Part shown: positions 17,613 through 26,807 of the stretch, one piece after another
How the letters are laid out: each line of letters starts with the position of its first letter
Numbering within the stretch: position 1 is the stretch's first letter
NCBI RefSeq assembly: GCF_004125265.1
Contig: NZ_RDTE01000003.1
Span: 3,410,001 to 3,474,000, forward strand
Reading direction: 5' to 3'
Length of the DNA: 64,000 bases
DNA from: Streptomyces lydicus
GTDB taxonomy: Bacteria > Actinomycetota > Actinomycetes > Streptomycetales > Streptomycetaceae
Notes under the pieces: generated by a model
The model's input: the letters and a program-made list of their open reading frames with translations, nothing else
Database searches by the model: none
What the model was told of the DNA's origin: nothing
Program-made: the position numbers and the translations under genes

Positions 17613-17701
17613 TAACGCGGAGCAGCAGGTCAATAAGTTGCGTGATACCTTCTAACCAAGTCTTGAAGATGTAGCCAGATGGATGAGGACGGTGTCAGGC
17701 C

Positions 17702-18355
17702 ATGGCGACGACGGGCGCGAGCACCCCGCGGGAGCGCTACCGGGCCCAGGTGCGGGCGGAGATCACGGAACGCGCCTGGGAACAGATCGCCACGGCGGGG
17801 GCGTCCGCGCTCTCCCTCAACGCGATCGCCAAGCAGATGGGCATGAGCGGACCGGCGCTCTACCGCTACTTCGCCAGCCGCGACGACCTGATCACCGAAC
17901 TCGTCCGGGAGGCGTACCGAAGCCTCGCCGAAGCCCTCCGCACGGCCTCCGCCGACGGCGCCGACCTGGCCGGGCTGGCGCACGCCCTGCGCGACTGGGC
18001 CCTGGCGGACCCGCAGCGGTACTTCCTCGTCTACGGCACCCCCATCCCCGGCTACCACGCGCCCGAGGACACCACCGCCATCTCCTCCGAGATCATGACG
18101 ACCCTGGTCGACGCGTGCGCGGCGCTCGCCCCGGACAGCGCCACGACGCCCTTCGGCACCTACCTGGAGGACCACCGGGACTGGGCCGCCGGCCACCCCG
18201 CTCCACCCGAAGCCCTCCACCGGTTCCTGACCTTCTGGACCCGCCTGCACGGCGTCCTGTCACTGGAACTCGCCGGCCACTTCACCGGCATGAACCTCGA
18301 CCCCGCCCTGCTCTTCGCGGCCGAACTGGACGACCTGCTGGCACCCCGGCCCTGA
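17702..18355 (+). CDS. TetR family transcriptional regulator
   Basis: The 217-residue protein has an N-terminal TetR helix-turn-helix (about residues 20-65, ALSLNAIAKQMGMSGPALYRYFASRDDL). The C-terminal ligand-binding domain has the WHG-type pattern (LRDWALADPQRYFLVYGTPIPGY). It most likely represses the divergent exported SRPBCC gene through the palindrome at 17596-17612. The inducer is unknown. The downstream spacer (18356-18432) is a GCGCGGGCG-rich low-complexity tract. Confidence 0.9.
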   Translation: MATTGASTPRERYRAQVRAEITERAWEQIATAGASALSLNAIAKQMGMSGPALYRYFASRDDLITELVREAYRSLAEALRTASADGADLAGLAHALRDWALADPQRYFLVYGTPIPGYHAPEDTTAISSEIMTTLVDACAALAPDSATTPFGTYLEDHRDWAAGHPAPPEALHRFLTFWTRLHGVLSLELAGHFTGMNLDPALLFAAELDDLLAPRP

Positions 18356-18512
18356 GGCCGCAGGCGGGCGCCGCAGCGCAGGCGGCGCGGGCGGCGCGGG
18401 CGGCGCGGCGCAGGCGGCCCGGCGCGGCGCAGCGGGACACCCCTGACCGCGTACCCGGCCGGCCACAACGTTGGTCGCCTCGTCGCGCCAGGGCGAGATT
18501 CACCGAATCGAC

Positions 18513-18543
18513 TTGACCCTCACGTTGCGTGAGGCTGGAGAGT
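18513..18543 (+). promoter_or_regulatory. MerR-type promoter with 19-bp spacer and dyad operator
   Basis: A consensus -35 (TTGACC, 18513-18518) is followed 19 bp later by a weak -10 position (18538-18543). Between them lies the palindrome CCTCAC-N5-GTGAGG (18518-18534). An over-long spacer filled by a dyad is the hallmark of promoters untwisted by MerR-family activators. The predicted transcript starts at about the ATG at 18551, so it may be leaderless; a GGAG at 18537-18540 overlaps the -10 and could instead serve as a ribosome site. Confidence 0.75.
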
Positions 18544-18550
18544 CAGGCGC

Positions 18551-19087
18551 ATGAGCGACTACTACAACGCGTTCGAGATGAGTCCCGTGCCCGCCCCCGG
18601 CCCGGATGCGGTTCCGCCGGAGCCGTGCCGCGGCATCTACGGAATGCCCGCGTTCGTGACGATCCCCACGAGCGACCTGGCGGCGTCGATGGACTTCTGG
18701 ACCCGTGGGCTCGGGTTCTTCGAGCTGTTCAGCATTCCCGGCACGCTCGTGCATCTGCGCCGGTGGGCGTTCCAGGACGTACTCCTCGTCACGGCCGAGA
18801 GCGTCCCGGAGCAGGCGCCGGCGATGAGCTGCAGTTTCGCGTGCGTGCTCAGCCAGATCGATTCCCTTGTGGAGTCCTGTCGTGCGGTGCTCCCGAACTC
18901 GGTCGACGGTCCACGGGACACCCCCTGGAACACCCGTGATGTGGAGGTGATCACCCCCGAGAACGCACGGATCGTTTTCACCGCGGCGAAGCCCTTTGAT
19001 CCGTCCAGCCAGGAAGCGCGGAACCTTGAAGCCATCGGGATCACCCCACCAGGCGTCGATCACGGCGACACTGAGACACATGCCTGA
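18551..19087 (+). CDS. VOC (glyoxalase/bleomycin-resistance) family protein
   Basis: The 178-residue protein has a VOC beta-alpha-beta module (IYGMPAFVTIPTSDLAASMDFWTRGLGFFELFSIPGTLVHLRRW, about residues 31-75). VOC proteins are metal enzymes or drug-sequestering proteins. The second half is less typical and some usual metal ligands are not evident, so binding rather than catalysis is possible. The gene is the first of a two-gene operon with a TipAS-type MerR regulator (8-nt overlap) behind a MerR-type promoter. That suggests ligand-induced resistance to the compound sensed by the regulator. Confidence 0.82.
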   Translation: MSDYYNAFEMSPVPAPGPDAVPPEPCRGIYGMPAFVTIPTSDLAASMDFWTRGLGFFELFSIPGTLVHLRRWAFQDVLLVTAESVPEQAPAMSCSFACVLSQIDSLVESCRAVLPNSVDGPRDTPWNTRDVEVITPENARIVFTAAKPFDPSSQEARNLEAIGITPPGVDHGDTETHA

Positions 19088-19883
19088 TGCCACTGACGCC
19101 GACGGCCTGACCGTCGGTCAGGTCTCCACACGTCTGGGCGTGACCGTCCGCGCGCTGCACCACTGGGACGAGATCGGTCTGGCACGACCGTCGCTGCGCA
19201 CGGCTGCCGGATACCGGCTCTACACCGCCGGCGATCTGGAACGCCTGCACCGCATCGTCGTCTACCGCGAGATCGGTCTCGGCCTGGACAGGATTCGGGC
19301 CGTCCTGGACGACTCGACCACGGACGTGCCCGGTGCGCTGCGCGCGCAGCGCGCCCAGGTCGCGGAGCGGATCGACCGCCTCCAGCAGCTCAGCGCCGGA
19401 CTGGACCGGATGATCGACGCCCACGAGCACGGCCTGCTGCTGACCATCGAGCAGCAGGCCGCGGTCTTCGGCCCCCGGTGGAACCCGGACTGGCCCGCCC
19501 AAGCCCGTCAGCGCTACGGAGACACGACGCAATGGCGGCAGTACGCCGAACGCTCAGCCTCTCGCGGCCCGGAGGAATGGCAGACCGTCGCCGACGCCGC
19601 TGCCGGCCTCGACCGCGCCCTCGCGGACGCGATGGCCGCCGGCGTCACACCTGGCAGCCCGGAAGCGAATCAACTCGTCGAGCGGCACCGCGAAGTCTTT
19701 GCTTCGTACTTCCCCCTCACCCGCCAGATGCAGGTCTGCCTCGGCCGCAGGTATGAGGCCGACCCGGCATTCGCCGCCCACTACGACGGCATCCGCGCCG
19801 GCCTTGCCACGTGGCTCCGTCGCATCATCGACGCCTGCGCACGCGCCCACGGCATCGACCCCGACACCGCGACCTGGCAGTAG
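19080..19883 (+). CDS. MerR family regulator with TipAS ligand-binding domain
   Basis: The 267-residue protein has an N-terminal MerR wHTH (LTVGQVSTRLGVTVRALHHWDEIGLARPSLRTAAGYRLYTAGDLERL), a coiled-coil dimer helix (about residues 85-110) and a C-terminal TipAS domain. The latter is seen in QWRQYAERSASRGPEEWQTVADAAAGLDRALADAM and the HREVFASYFPLTRQM helix region. TipAS domains capture thiopeptide-like or other drugs and switch the promoter on. The start at 19080 gives the family N-terminus and overlaps the VOC gene by 8 nt. Autoregulation through 18513-18543 is inferred. Confidence 0.9.
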   Translation: MPDATDADGLTVGQVSTRLGVTVRALHHWDEIGLARPSLRTAAGYRLYTAGDLERLHRIVVYREIGLGLDRIRAVLDDSTTDVPGALRAQRAQVAERIDRLQQLSAGLDRMIDAHEHGLLLTIEQQAAVFGPRWNPDWPAQARQRYGDTTQWRQYAERSASRGPEEWQTVADAAAGLDRALADAMAAGVTPGSPEANQLVERHREVFASYFPLTRQMQVCLGRRYEADPAFAAHYDGIRAGLATWLRRIIDACARAHGIDPDTATWQ

Positions 19884-19927
19884 AGCGCGGGCCGAACGCC
19901 CGCATCCGACCTCATGACCGGGTATGC

Positions 19928-20311
19928 CTAGACGGTGTCGTGCGCGTACCAGCGGAGCTCGATGGTGTTGCCGTCCGGGTCGCTGACGTACAGGGACTGG
20001 CCCTCGCCACGGGCGCCGAAGCGCGGCCCGGGGCCGTCGACCACGGTGAACTCGCCCGAGTCGATGACCTCCTGCCAGTCGACGGGCTCGACGACCAGGC
20101 AGAGGTGGTCGACGTTGGAGCCCTCGCGGGGCCCCTGGGCGAGGTCGATGATGGTCGTCGGGCTCACCCGCACGGAGGGGAAGGACACCTCGCCCGCGCG
20201 CCAGGCGTCGACGCGGACCGGCTCCAGGCCGAGCAGGCCGCAGTAGAAGGCGAGCGAGCGCTCGACGTCGGAGACGTTCAGAACGAGGTGGTCGAAGGCG
20301 GTGACGCGCAT
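19928..20311 (-). CDS. VOC family protein
   Basis: The 127-residue single VOC module begins VTAFDHLVLNVSDVERSLAFYCGLLGLEPV. His7 and a late Glu (NTIELRWY) sit where VOC metal ligands occur, and VDHLCLVVE supplies the middle strand. It is likely a metal-dependent dioxygenase or glyoxalase-like enzyme, or a resistance protein. The ATG at 20311 has AGAGGAG 6 nt upstream. It lies downstream of, and in the same direction as, the ArsR gene, with a 218-bp repeat-rich gap, so cotranscription is uncertain. Confidence 0.87.
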   Translation of the reverse strand: MRVTAFDHLVLNVSDVERSLAFYCGLLGLEPVRVDAWRAGEVSFPSVRVSPTTIIDLAQGPREGSNVDHLCLVVEPVDWQEVIDSGEFTVVDGPGPRFGARGEGQSLYVSDPDGNTIELRWYAHDTV

Positions 20312-20406
20312 GGAAGCTCCTCTGGGGGCGCCCGGCAGGGGCGGAGTGCCGTCGGGTGGTTGCATGAGGAACGTATAGGGCGGATCAGGGAGTTGGGATC
20401 GGCCGT

Positions 20407-20490
20407 TGGACCTGGTCCCAGCCCTGGTCCTGGTCCCTCGGCCCTGGTCCCTCGGTCCTGGTTCTCCGGTCCTGGGTCGCCGGCCCTGGC
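20407..20490. repeat. Degenerate CCTGGTCC tandem repeat
   Basis: About nine imperfect copies of an 8-14 bp CCTGGTCC(CTCGG) unit fill the gap between the ArsR gene and the VOC gene. No coding potential is apparent. Confidence 0.6.
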
Positions 20491-20529
20491 CCCCCGTCCG
20501 CGGGCCCTCCGCTCCGGCCTGATCCTGGC

Positions 20530-20859
20530 CTAATCCTCCTCGCGCAGCACCAGGCCGAGCAGCCCCGGGAAGCGGGCGTCGAACTCCTCGCGGCGCAGGC
20601 GGTTGAGGCGCTTGGGTCCCTGGTCGCGCTGTTCCACCAGGCCCGCGGCGCGCAGTACGCCGAAGTGGTGGCTCAGCGCGGCCTTTCCGACCTCCACGCG
20701 GAAGCTGCCGCAGCTGTGCGACCAGTCGGCGGAGCCGGCCAACTCGCGGACGAGCTGAAGCCGTACGGGGTCGGCGAGGGCGGCGAGGGCGGTCTCGACG
20801 GGGACGTCCTCGGGGTGGATGTGCACCGGCTCGGCGCGGTGGCTGCTGCGGCCCGTCAT
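20530..20859 (-). CDS. ArsR family transcriptional regulator
   Basis: The 109-residue winged-helix repressor has ETALAALADPVRLQLVRELAGS, the recognition helix region KAALSHHFGVLRAAGLVEQRDQG and a short C-terminal tail. Cys50 is the only cysteine in the core, so metal sensing is not obvious; organic ligand or redox sensing is possible. The ATG at 20859 is preceded by AGGAG. It is divergent from a quinone oxidoreductase gene, with three copies of a 7-bp operator half-site between them. Confidence 0.88.
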   Translation of the reverse strand: MTGRSSHRAEPVHIHPEDVPVETALAALADPVRLQLVRELAGSADWSHSCGSFRVEVGKAALSHHFGVLRAAGLVEQRDQGPKRLNRLRREEFDARFPGLLGLVLREED

Positions 20860-20954
20860 TCCTCGGTCTCCTCGACTTCCTGGATCTCCTCGGCCCCTGC
20901 CCCCTGCTCCCCGGGCCGCTGGACCTGAACCTGCCCCGACTCCCGGGCTCCCTC

Positions 20955-21011
20955 TTGCAGAGTGTTCGATCCAGATCATACAGTCGGAGTGTTCGCATCC
21001 CATTGAACACT
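20955..21011. promoter_or_regulatory. Divergent promoters with ArsR-like operators
   Basis: AGTGTTC occurs at 20961-20967 and again at 20988-20994, where it forms an inverted repeat with GAACACT at 21005-21011. For the rightward gene, TTGCAG (20955-20960) and CATACA (from 20977) make a possible -35/-10 pair. For leftward arsR, TATGAT (reverse complement of 20975-20980) is a good -10. The half-sites overlap both promoters, consistent with repression by the adjacent ArsR protein. Confidence 0.65.
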
Positions 21012-21034
21012 CGACGAGAGGGGCGTGTGCAGTC

Positions 21035-22009
21035 ATGCGTGCGGTGGAGTTCCAGGAGTACGGCGGTCCCGAGGTCCTGAGGGTCGTGGAGGCCGACGTT
21101 CCCGAGCCGGGGCCCGGGCAGGTGAGCATCGATGTCGCCTACACCGGGGTGAACTTCGCCGATCTCAAGGCCCGCGCCGAGGGGTACCGCGTTCCGTCCC
21201 TGCCCTTCCGGCCGGGCCTGGAAGTCTCCGGGCGCATTCGCGCGGTCGGCACGGAGGTCGACGGGCTCCGACCGGGGCAGGAGGTCGCTGCGCTCACGGA
21301 CGGCGGCGCGTATGCGGAGGCCGCGCTCGCCGCCGCGGCGAGCGTGTTCCCGCTGCCGCAGGGGGTGAGCCTGCGCACCGCGGCCACCTTGCCGACGGTG
21401 CTGCCCACCGCGCATGCCCTGGTGCACGAGGTGGGGCGGCTGCGGGCCGGCGAGACCGTGCTGGTGCAGGGCGCGGCGGGCGGGATCGGCACGGTGGCAG
21501 GGCAGCTGGCGAAGGCGGCCGGTGCGGGTGCCGTCTACGGCGTCGTCTCGGAGGCGTCGAAGGCGGAGCATGCGCGCGCCCACGGCTACGACGAGGTGTT
21601 CGTCGGCCCGGACTTCGACGAGGAGGTGCGGCGTGCCACCGGCGGACGGGGCGTCGATCTCGCCCTGGATCCCGTGGGCGGTGACACCTTCCGGCGCAGC
21701 CTGGACGCGCTTGCCGTCTTCGGCCGCCTGGTGTCGTTCGGCAATGCGAGTTCCGCCGAGCCGTGGCAGGTGGGCCAGGCCGAGCTGTCCCCCCGGGGGC
21801 GCTCGGTCGCCGGGTTCTCCATCCTGTCGCTGGCCCAGACGGCGCCGGAGGCGCTGCGCGCACTGGCCGGGCGGGCCTTCCGTACGGTCGCCGAAGGGGA
21901 CGTGGAACTCCCCGTGTCGGCGGAGTTCCCACTCGCCGATGCTGCCGGGGCGCACCGGCTCCTCGGCAGCCGCAAGAGCACCGGGAAGCTGCTGCTGCGG
22001 GTGGAGTGA
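21035..22009 (+). CDS. Zinc-independent quinone oxidoreductase (MDR family, NADPH-dependent)
   Basis: The 324-residue medium-chain reductase has an N-terminal GroES-like domain (MRAVEFQEYGGPEVLRVVEADVPEPGPGQV) and a Rossmann domain with VLVQGAAGGIGTVAGQLAKAAGA. Structural zinc cysteines are absent, as in the quinone oxidoreductase/zeta-crystallin branch. It probably reduces quinones or enals with NADPH in the cytoplasm. The start at 21035 matches the family N-terminus. It is likely derepressed through the adjacent ArsR protein when an electrophile is sensed. Confidence 0.9.
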   Translation: MRAVEFQEYGGPEVLRVVEADVPEPGPGQVSIDVAYTGVNFADLKARAEGYRVPSLPFRPGLEVSGRIRAVGTEVDGLRPGQEVAALTDGGAYAEAALAAAASVFPLPQGVSLRTAATLPTVLPTAHALVHEVGRLRAGETVLVQGAAGGIGTVAGQLAKAAGAGAVYGVVSEASKAEHARAHGYDEVFVGPDFDEEVRRATGGRGVDLALDPVGGDTFRRSLDALAVFGRLVSFGNASSAEPWQVGQAELSPRGRSVAGFSILSLAQTAPEALRALAGRAFRTVAEGDVELPVSAEFPLADAAGAHRLLGSRKSTGKLLLRVE

Positions 22010-22070
22010 CACGGGAGGGGGAGCCCCCCGGAGGGGGAGGCACCGGAGGGGCGAGCAGGGCAGGCCTCTC

Positions 22071-22289
22071 CTACCGCCGCGCCGGTCTGGGGTCCCGGTA
22101 TGCGGAGGGGTGGGGTCTGCCGGCTGCTCCGTAGCGGTATTCCTGGAGCTGTTCCGCTGTCGGATACCACTGTTTGTCGCAACGGCAGCACCACCAGCGC
22201 CAGTTGTCCCAGTCGGTGTCGGTGTGGGTGGTGTCCTTCCACAGCACGTCGTCACAGTCGGGCGTGGGGCAGGTCGGCGGCAGCGGCAT
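22071..22289 (-). CDS. Small putative zinc-ribbon protein, 72 aa
   Basis: The 72-residue protein has cysteine clusters CPTPDC (residues 7-12) and WWCCRC (34-37) separated by an acidic stretch, followed by a Tyr/Pro/Arg-rich tail. The spacing suggests a small zinc ribbon. I do not know its role. The start at 22289 was chosen because upstream in-frame sequence is repetitive. The ribosome site (GAAAGG) is weak. It stands alone downstream of the osmoprotectant operon's terminator and converges with the oxidoreductase gene. Confidence 0.6.
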   Translation of the reverse strand: MPLPPTCPTPDCDDVLWKDTTHTDTDWDNWRWWCCRCDKQWYPTAEQLQEYRYGAAGRPHPSAYRDPRPARR

Positions 22290-22456
22290 GGCGGGGCCTT
22301 TCGTCGGTGGCGGCTGCCCAGCCTTCTGCGCCCGCCGCCGCGCCGCGCCGCGCTTCGCCGCTCGCCACCCGAACGGGTAAGGAGCAAGGCCCCCGCGGCA
22401 CCCGAACGGGTAAGGCCCCGCGGCAACCGAACAAGCAAGGCCCGCCCCGCAACGCG

Positions 22457-22495
22457 CTCGCGGGCAGTCGCACATCCTGTGCGACTGCCCGCGAG
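22457..22495 (-). terminator. Terminator of the glycine-betaine operon
   Basis: A perfect 18-bp inverted repeat with a 3-nt loop starts 23 nt beyond the stop of the binding-protein gene. It is one of the strongest hairpins in the window. Just beyond it (22372-22445) lie three degenerate copies of a CCGAACGGGTAAGGCCCC-like repeat. Confidence 0.88.
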
Positions 22496-22517
22496 ATCCC
22501 TGCGTGCCTTGCGGCGG

Positions 22518-23513
22518 CTACTTCTTCTTGGGCAGCCACTTCTTCCAGACGTCCGGGTGCTTGCCCACCCAGCGCTTGGCCGCCTCGTCGGCGGACAGGC
22601 CGCCCGAGGCGATCGACTCGGAGACCTCGTTCTGGTCGTCCTTGGTCCACTTGAAGTTCTTCAGGAAGGCCGCGGCGCTGCCGCCCTTCTTGGCGAACTC
22701 GGTGTTGAAGAACTTCTGGAGCGGGGTGGTCGGATAGGCGCAGTCGATGGACTTGGGGTCCTTGGCGCCCTTGGCCGCACAGGCGTCGGTGTACTTGGGC
22801 AGCTTGACCTCTTCCATCGGCACCTGGTTGAAGAGCCACTGCGGCTCGTACCAGTACGTCAGGAAGGGCTTCTTCTCCTTGGCGAACTGCTGGATCTGGG
22901 TGATCTGCGCTGCCTCGGAGCCCGCGAAGACGACCTCGTAATTCAACTTGAGGTTCTTCACCAGCGCCTTGTCATTGGTGACATAGGACGGCGAACCGTC
23001 CATCAGCTGGCCCTTGTTGCCGCTCTCCGACGTACGGAGCTGCTTGGCGAACTTGTTGAGGTTCTTCCAGCTCTTGACCTCGGGGTGCTTGTCGGCCCAG
23101 TACTTGGGGACGAACCAGCCGATGTGGCCGGTGACGCCGTTGCCGCCGCCCGCGGTGATCGTCTTCTTGTCCTTGACGTACCGCTTCTCCTGGTCCGGGT
23201 GGCCCCAGTCCTCCAGGATCGCGTCGACCCGGCCCTGGCTGAGGGCGTCCCAGGCGGGGATCTCGTCCACCTGGACGGTGTCGACGTGGTAGCCCATCTC
23301 GTGTTCGAGCAGGTACTTGGCGACCGCGACATTGGACTGGGCGCCGACCCAGGTCTGCACCGAGAGGGTGACCGACTTGGAGCCCTTGGCCGCCGCGAAC
23401 GGCGACGTCTGCTTGGTCATGTCGGCCTTGCCGCAGGAGGACAAGGAGAGGGAGAGGACCGCCGCGCCGGCCAGCGCGGCCGCCCCGATGGTCATGGTGC
23501 GCTTACGGGACAT
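22518..23513 (-). CDS. Glycine betaine ABC transporter substrate-binding lipoprotein
   Basis: The 331-residue lipoprotein has a signal peptide ending LSLSSC. The OpuAC-like fold is seen in VTLSVQTWVGAQSNVAVAKYLLEHEMGYHVDTVQVDEIPAWDALSQGRVDAILEDWG and the aromatic-rich LTYWYEPQWLF segment, which suits a Trp/Tyr cage for the trimethylammonium group. It captures betaine-type osmolytes outside the membrane for the permease encoded 2 bp upstream. AAGGGAG precedes the ATG at 23513. It is the last gene of the operon. Confidence 0.92.
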   Translation of the reverse strand: MSRKRTMTIGAAALAGAAVLSLSLSSCGKADMTKQTSPFAAAKGSKSVTLSVQTWVGAQSNVAVAKYLLEHEMGYHVDTVQVDEIPAWDALSQGRVDAILEDWGHPDQEKRYVKDKKTITAGGGNGVTGHIGWFVPKYWADKHPEVKSWKNLNKFAKQLRTSESGNKGQLMDGSPSYVTNDKALVKNLKLNYEVVFAGSEAAQITQIQQFAKEKKPFLTYWYEPQWLFNQVPMEEVKLPKYTDACAAKGAKDPKSIDCAYPTTPLQKFFNTEFAKKGGSAAAFLKNFKWTKDDQNEVSESIASGGLSADEAAKRWVGKHPDVWKKWLPKKK

Positions 23514-23515
23514 GG

Positions 23516-25510
23516 TCAGGCTCCCTTCCCCGCCGTACGGCGTTCCGTGGGCTGGGTGACCCGGTCGAGCATCAGGCCCAGGCACACGATGGCCACACCC
23601 GCGACCAGGCCGAGGCCCAGGTCTCCGGTGGCGAGGCCGGTGACGACGTCGTAGCCGAGGGCACCGCCGCCGACCAGGCCGCCGATGATGACGACGGCGA
23701 GGACCATGACGACGCCCTGGTTGACGGCCAGCAGCAGCGAGGGCCGGGCCAGCGGCAGCTGGACCTGGCGGAGCATCTGCCAGCGGGTGGCGCCCAGCGA
23801 CTGGGCGGACTCCATGGCGGCGGGGTCCACCTGGCGCAGGCCCTGGGTGGTGATGCGGATGACGGCCGGGAGCGCGTAGACCACGGCAGCCGCGGCGGCC
23901 GGGGCGCGGCCCACGGCGAAGAGCGCGACGACCGGGATCAGGTACACGAACTGCGGCATGGTCTGCATGACGTCCAGGACCGGGCGCAGGATCGCTTCGA
24001 AGCGCTTGCTGCCCGCCGCCAGGACGCCGATGCCGAAGCCCAGCACCAGCGTCACCGCCAGGGCGGCGATGACCTGGGAGAGGGTGTTCATCGACGGCTT
24101 CCACACACCCAGGACACCGATGGCGGCCATCGCGAGGACGGCGGTCAGGGCGGTGCGCCAGGTGCCGATGAGCCAGGCCAGCGCGGCGACGATGAGCAGC
24201 GTGGCGTACCAGGGCAGCGCGGTCAGGCCGTCCCGCAGCGGGTTGAGCACCCAGTCGGTGAAGTGCGCGGCCCAGTCGGCGGTGCCGCCGACGACGGGGA
24301 CGCCGGAGTAGAGGTGGTCGACCATCCACTCCTTGAAGTCGTTGACGGGGCGGGCCAGGTCAACGGCCCAGGCGTCCGGCCAGACCAGGGAGCCGGACAC
24401 CCGGCCGACGAGGGCGAGGACGGCGGTGACCACCGCGACGCCCACCCAGGCCAGCCGGCCGCGCAGCCACTTCGGGCCGGCGGCGGCGGTGTCGGCACCG
24501 AGGCGTTCACCGGCCGCGGCCGTGGTGCGGTCCATGACGATGGCCAGCAGCACGATCGGGATGGCGGCGGAGAGCGCGGCACCGACGTCGACCGAGGCGA
24601 GCGCCTGGTAGACGCGGTCACCGAGACCGGCGGCGCCGATCATCGAGGCGATGACGACCATGCCCAGCGCCATCATGATCGTCTGGTTGACGCCGAGGAG
24701 GAGTTCCTTGCGGGCCAGCGGCAGGCGGGCGGTCAGCAGCCGCTGGCGTCCGGTGGCGCCGAGCGAGGAGACCGCCTCCAGGACGCCGGCGTCGGCGCCG
24801 CGCAGGCCGAGCGCGGTCAGCCGGGCCATCGGCGGAGCCGCGTAGATGACGGTGGCCAGCAGCGCGGCGGGGACGCCGATGCCGAAGACCAGCACGACGG
24901 GGAGGAGGTAGGCGAAGGCAGGCAGGACCTGCATGGTGTCCAGGACCGGGCGGAGGATCCGGAACAGGCGCTCGGAGAGGCCGGCCGCCAGGCCCAGCAG
25001 GGCGCCGACCGCGACCGAGACGGCGACCGCCACGACCATCAGCGCGAACGTCTGCATGGTGGGGACCCACATGCCGAGCAGGCCGCTGACCAGGAAGGAG
25101 ACCAGCGCGGTGACGGCGATACGCAGGCCGGCCACCCGCCAGGCGAGCAGCGTGACGCCGGCTGTGACGCCGGTCCAGCCGAGCGCGAGCAGCAGCAGGT
25201 AGACGCCGCGCACGGAGATCACCACGGCGTTGCTGAGGTGACCGAGGAAGTAGACGAACAGCCAGTGGCTGTCGCGGTTGTCGATGATCCAGTCGCTGGT
25301 CTTGCCGAGCGGGCCGGAGACGTCGACGGTCAGCGACGACGGCCAGGCGGCGCCGTACTTGGCCTGCAGCAGCGGGACGGCGACCGCCGCGATGAGCACG
25401 AGCAGCAGGAGCTTGCTCACGGCGCGCATCTGCAGCACGGCCCGCAGGGGGCCGGGCCGTACGGCGTCGCTCAGCGGGCGCGTCGCGATGGGAGGCGTGG
25501 AAGTGCTCAT
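23516..25510 (-). CDS. Glycine betaine ABC transporter permease, two fused domains
   Basis: The 664-residue protein holds two complete binding-protein-dependent permease domains (about residues 100-310 and 420-645). Each has its own EAA loop: EAVSSLGATGRQRLLTARLPLA and ESAQSLGATRWQMLRQVQLPLA. Most OpuAB/ProW permeases have one such domain, so this is an internal duplication that can form the whole channel from one chain. Its ATG overlaps the stop of the 56-aa ORF (ATGA), and the next gene follows after 2 bp. Confidence 0.92.
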   Translation of the reverse strand: MSTSTPPIATRPLSDAVRPGPLRAVLQMRAVSKLLLLVLIAAVAVPLLQAKYGAAWPSSLTVDVSGPLGKTSDWIIDNRDSHWLFVYFLGHLSNAVVISVRGVYLLLLALGWTGVTAGVTLLAWRVAGLRIAVTALVSFLVSGLLGMWVPTMQTFALMVVAVAVSVAVGALLGLAAGLSERLFRILRPVLDTMQVLPAFAYLLPVVLVFGIGVPAALLATVIYAAPPMARLTALGLRGADAGVLEAVSSLGATGRQRLLTARLPLARKELLLGVNQTIMMALGMVVIASMIGAAGLGDRVYQALASVDVGAALSAAIPIVLLAIVMDRTTAAAGERLGADTAAAGPKWLRGRLAWVGVAVVTAVLALVGRVSGSLVWPDAWAVDLARPVNDFKEWMVDHLYSGVPVVGGTADWAAHFTDWVLNPLRDGLTALPWYATLLIVAALAWLIGTWRTALTAVLAMAAIGVLGVWKPSMNTLSQVIAALAVTLVLGFGIGVLAAGSKRFEAILRPVLDVMQTMPQFVYLIPVVALFAVGRAPAAAAAVVYALPAVIRITTQGLRQVDPAAMESAQSLGATRWQMLRQVQLPLARPSLLLAVNQGVVMVLAVVIIGGLVGGGALGYDVVTGLATGDLGLGLVAGVAIVCLGLMLDRVTQPTERRTAGKGA

Positions 25511-25676
25511 GCTCGCCCCCGCTTCACGGTGCCGGTGGGCATGTTCAGGGCGGCGCAGCGCTGGGCCTCACGCCAGTGGCGCAGCAGACCGGCGCGCAGC
25601 CGGGCCCGCGGCGTGGCCGCGGGAGCTCTGGAACCGACCGCGCGCACGACGCCGCGGTGGGTGGTGGCGGCGTACA

Positions 25677-25677
<1 letters not shown>
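25507..25677 (-). CDS. Small basic protein, 56 aa, coupled inside the betaine transport operon
   Basis: This short frame starts at an ATG that overlaps the stop of the ABC ATPase gene (ATGA at 25674-25677 region) and ends in a TGA that overlaps the ATG of the permease gene. It therefore exactly bridges the two by 4-nt overlaps on both sides. The product (about 56 residues) is very basic, with an Arg/Ala-rich middle (ATPRARLRAGLLRHWREAQR) and no clear membrane helix. I know no family for it. It may be a regulatory peptide for the transporter or merely a coupling ORF. The double overlap is strong evidence of translation. Confidence 0.7.
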
Positions 25678-26803
<1,126 letters not shown>

Positions 26804-26807
<4 letters not shown>

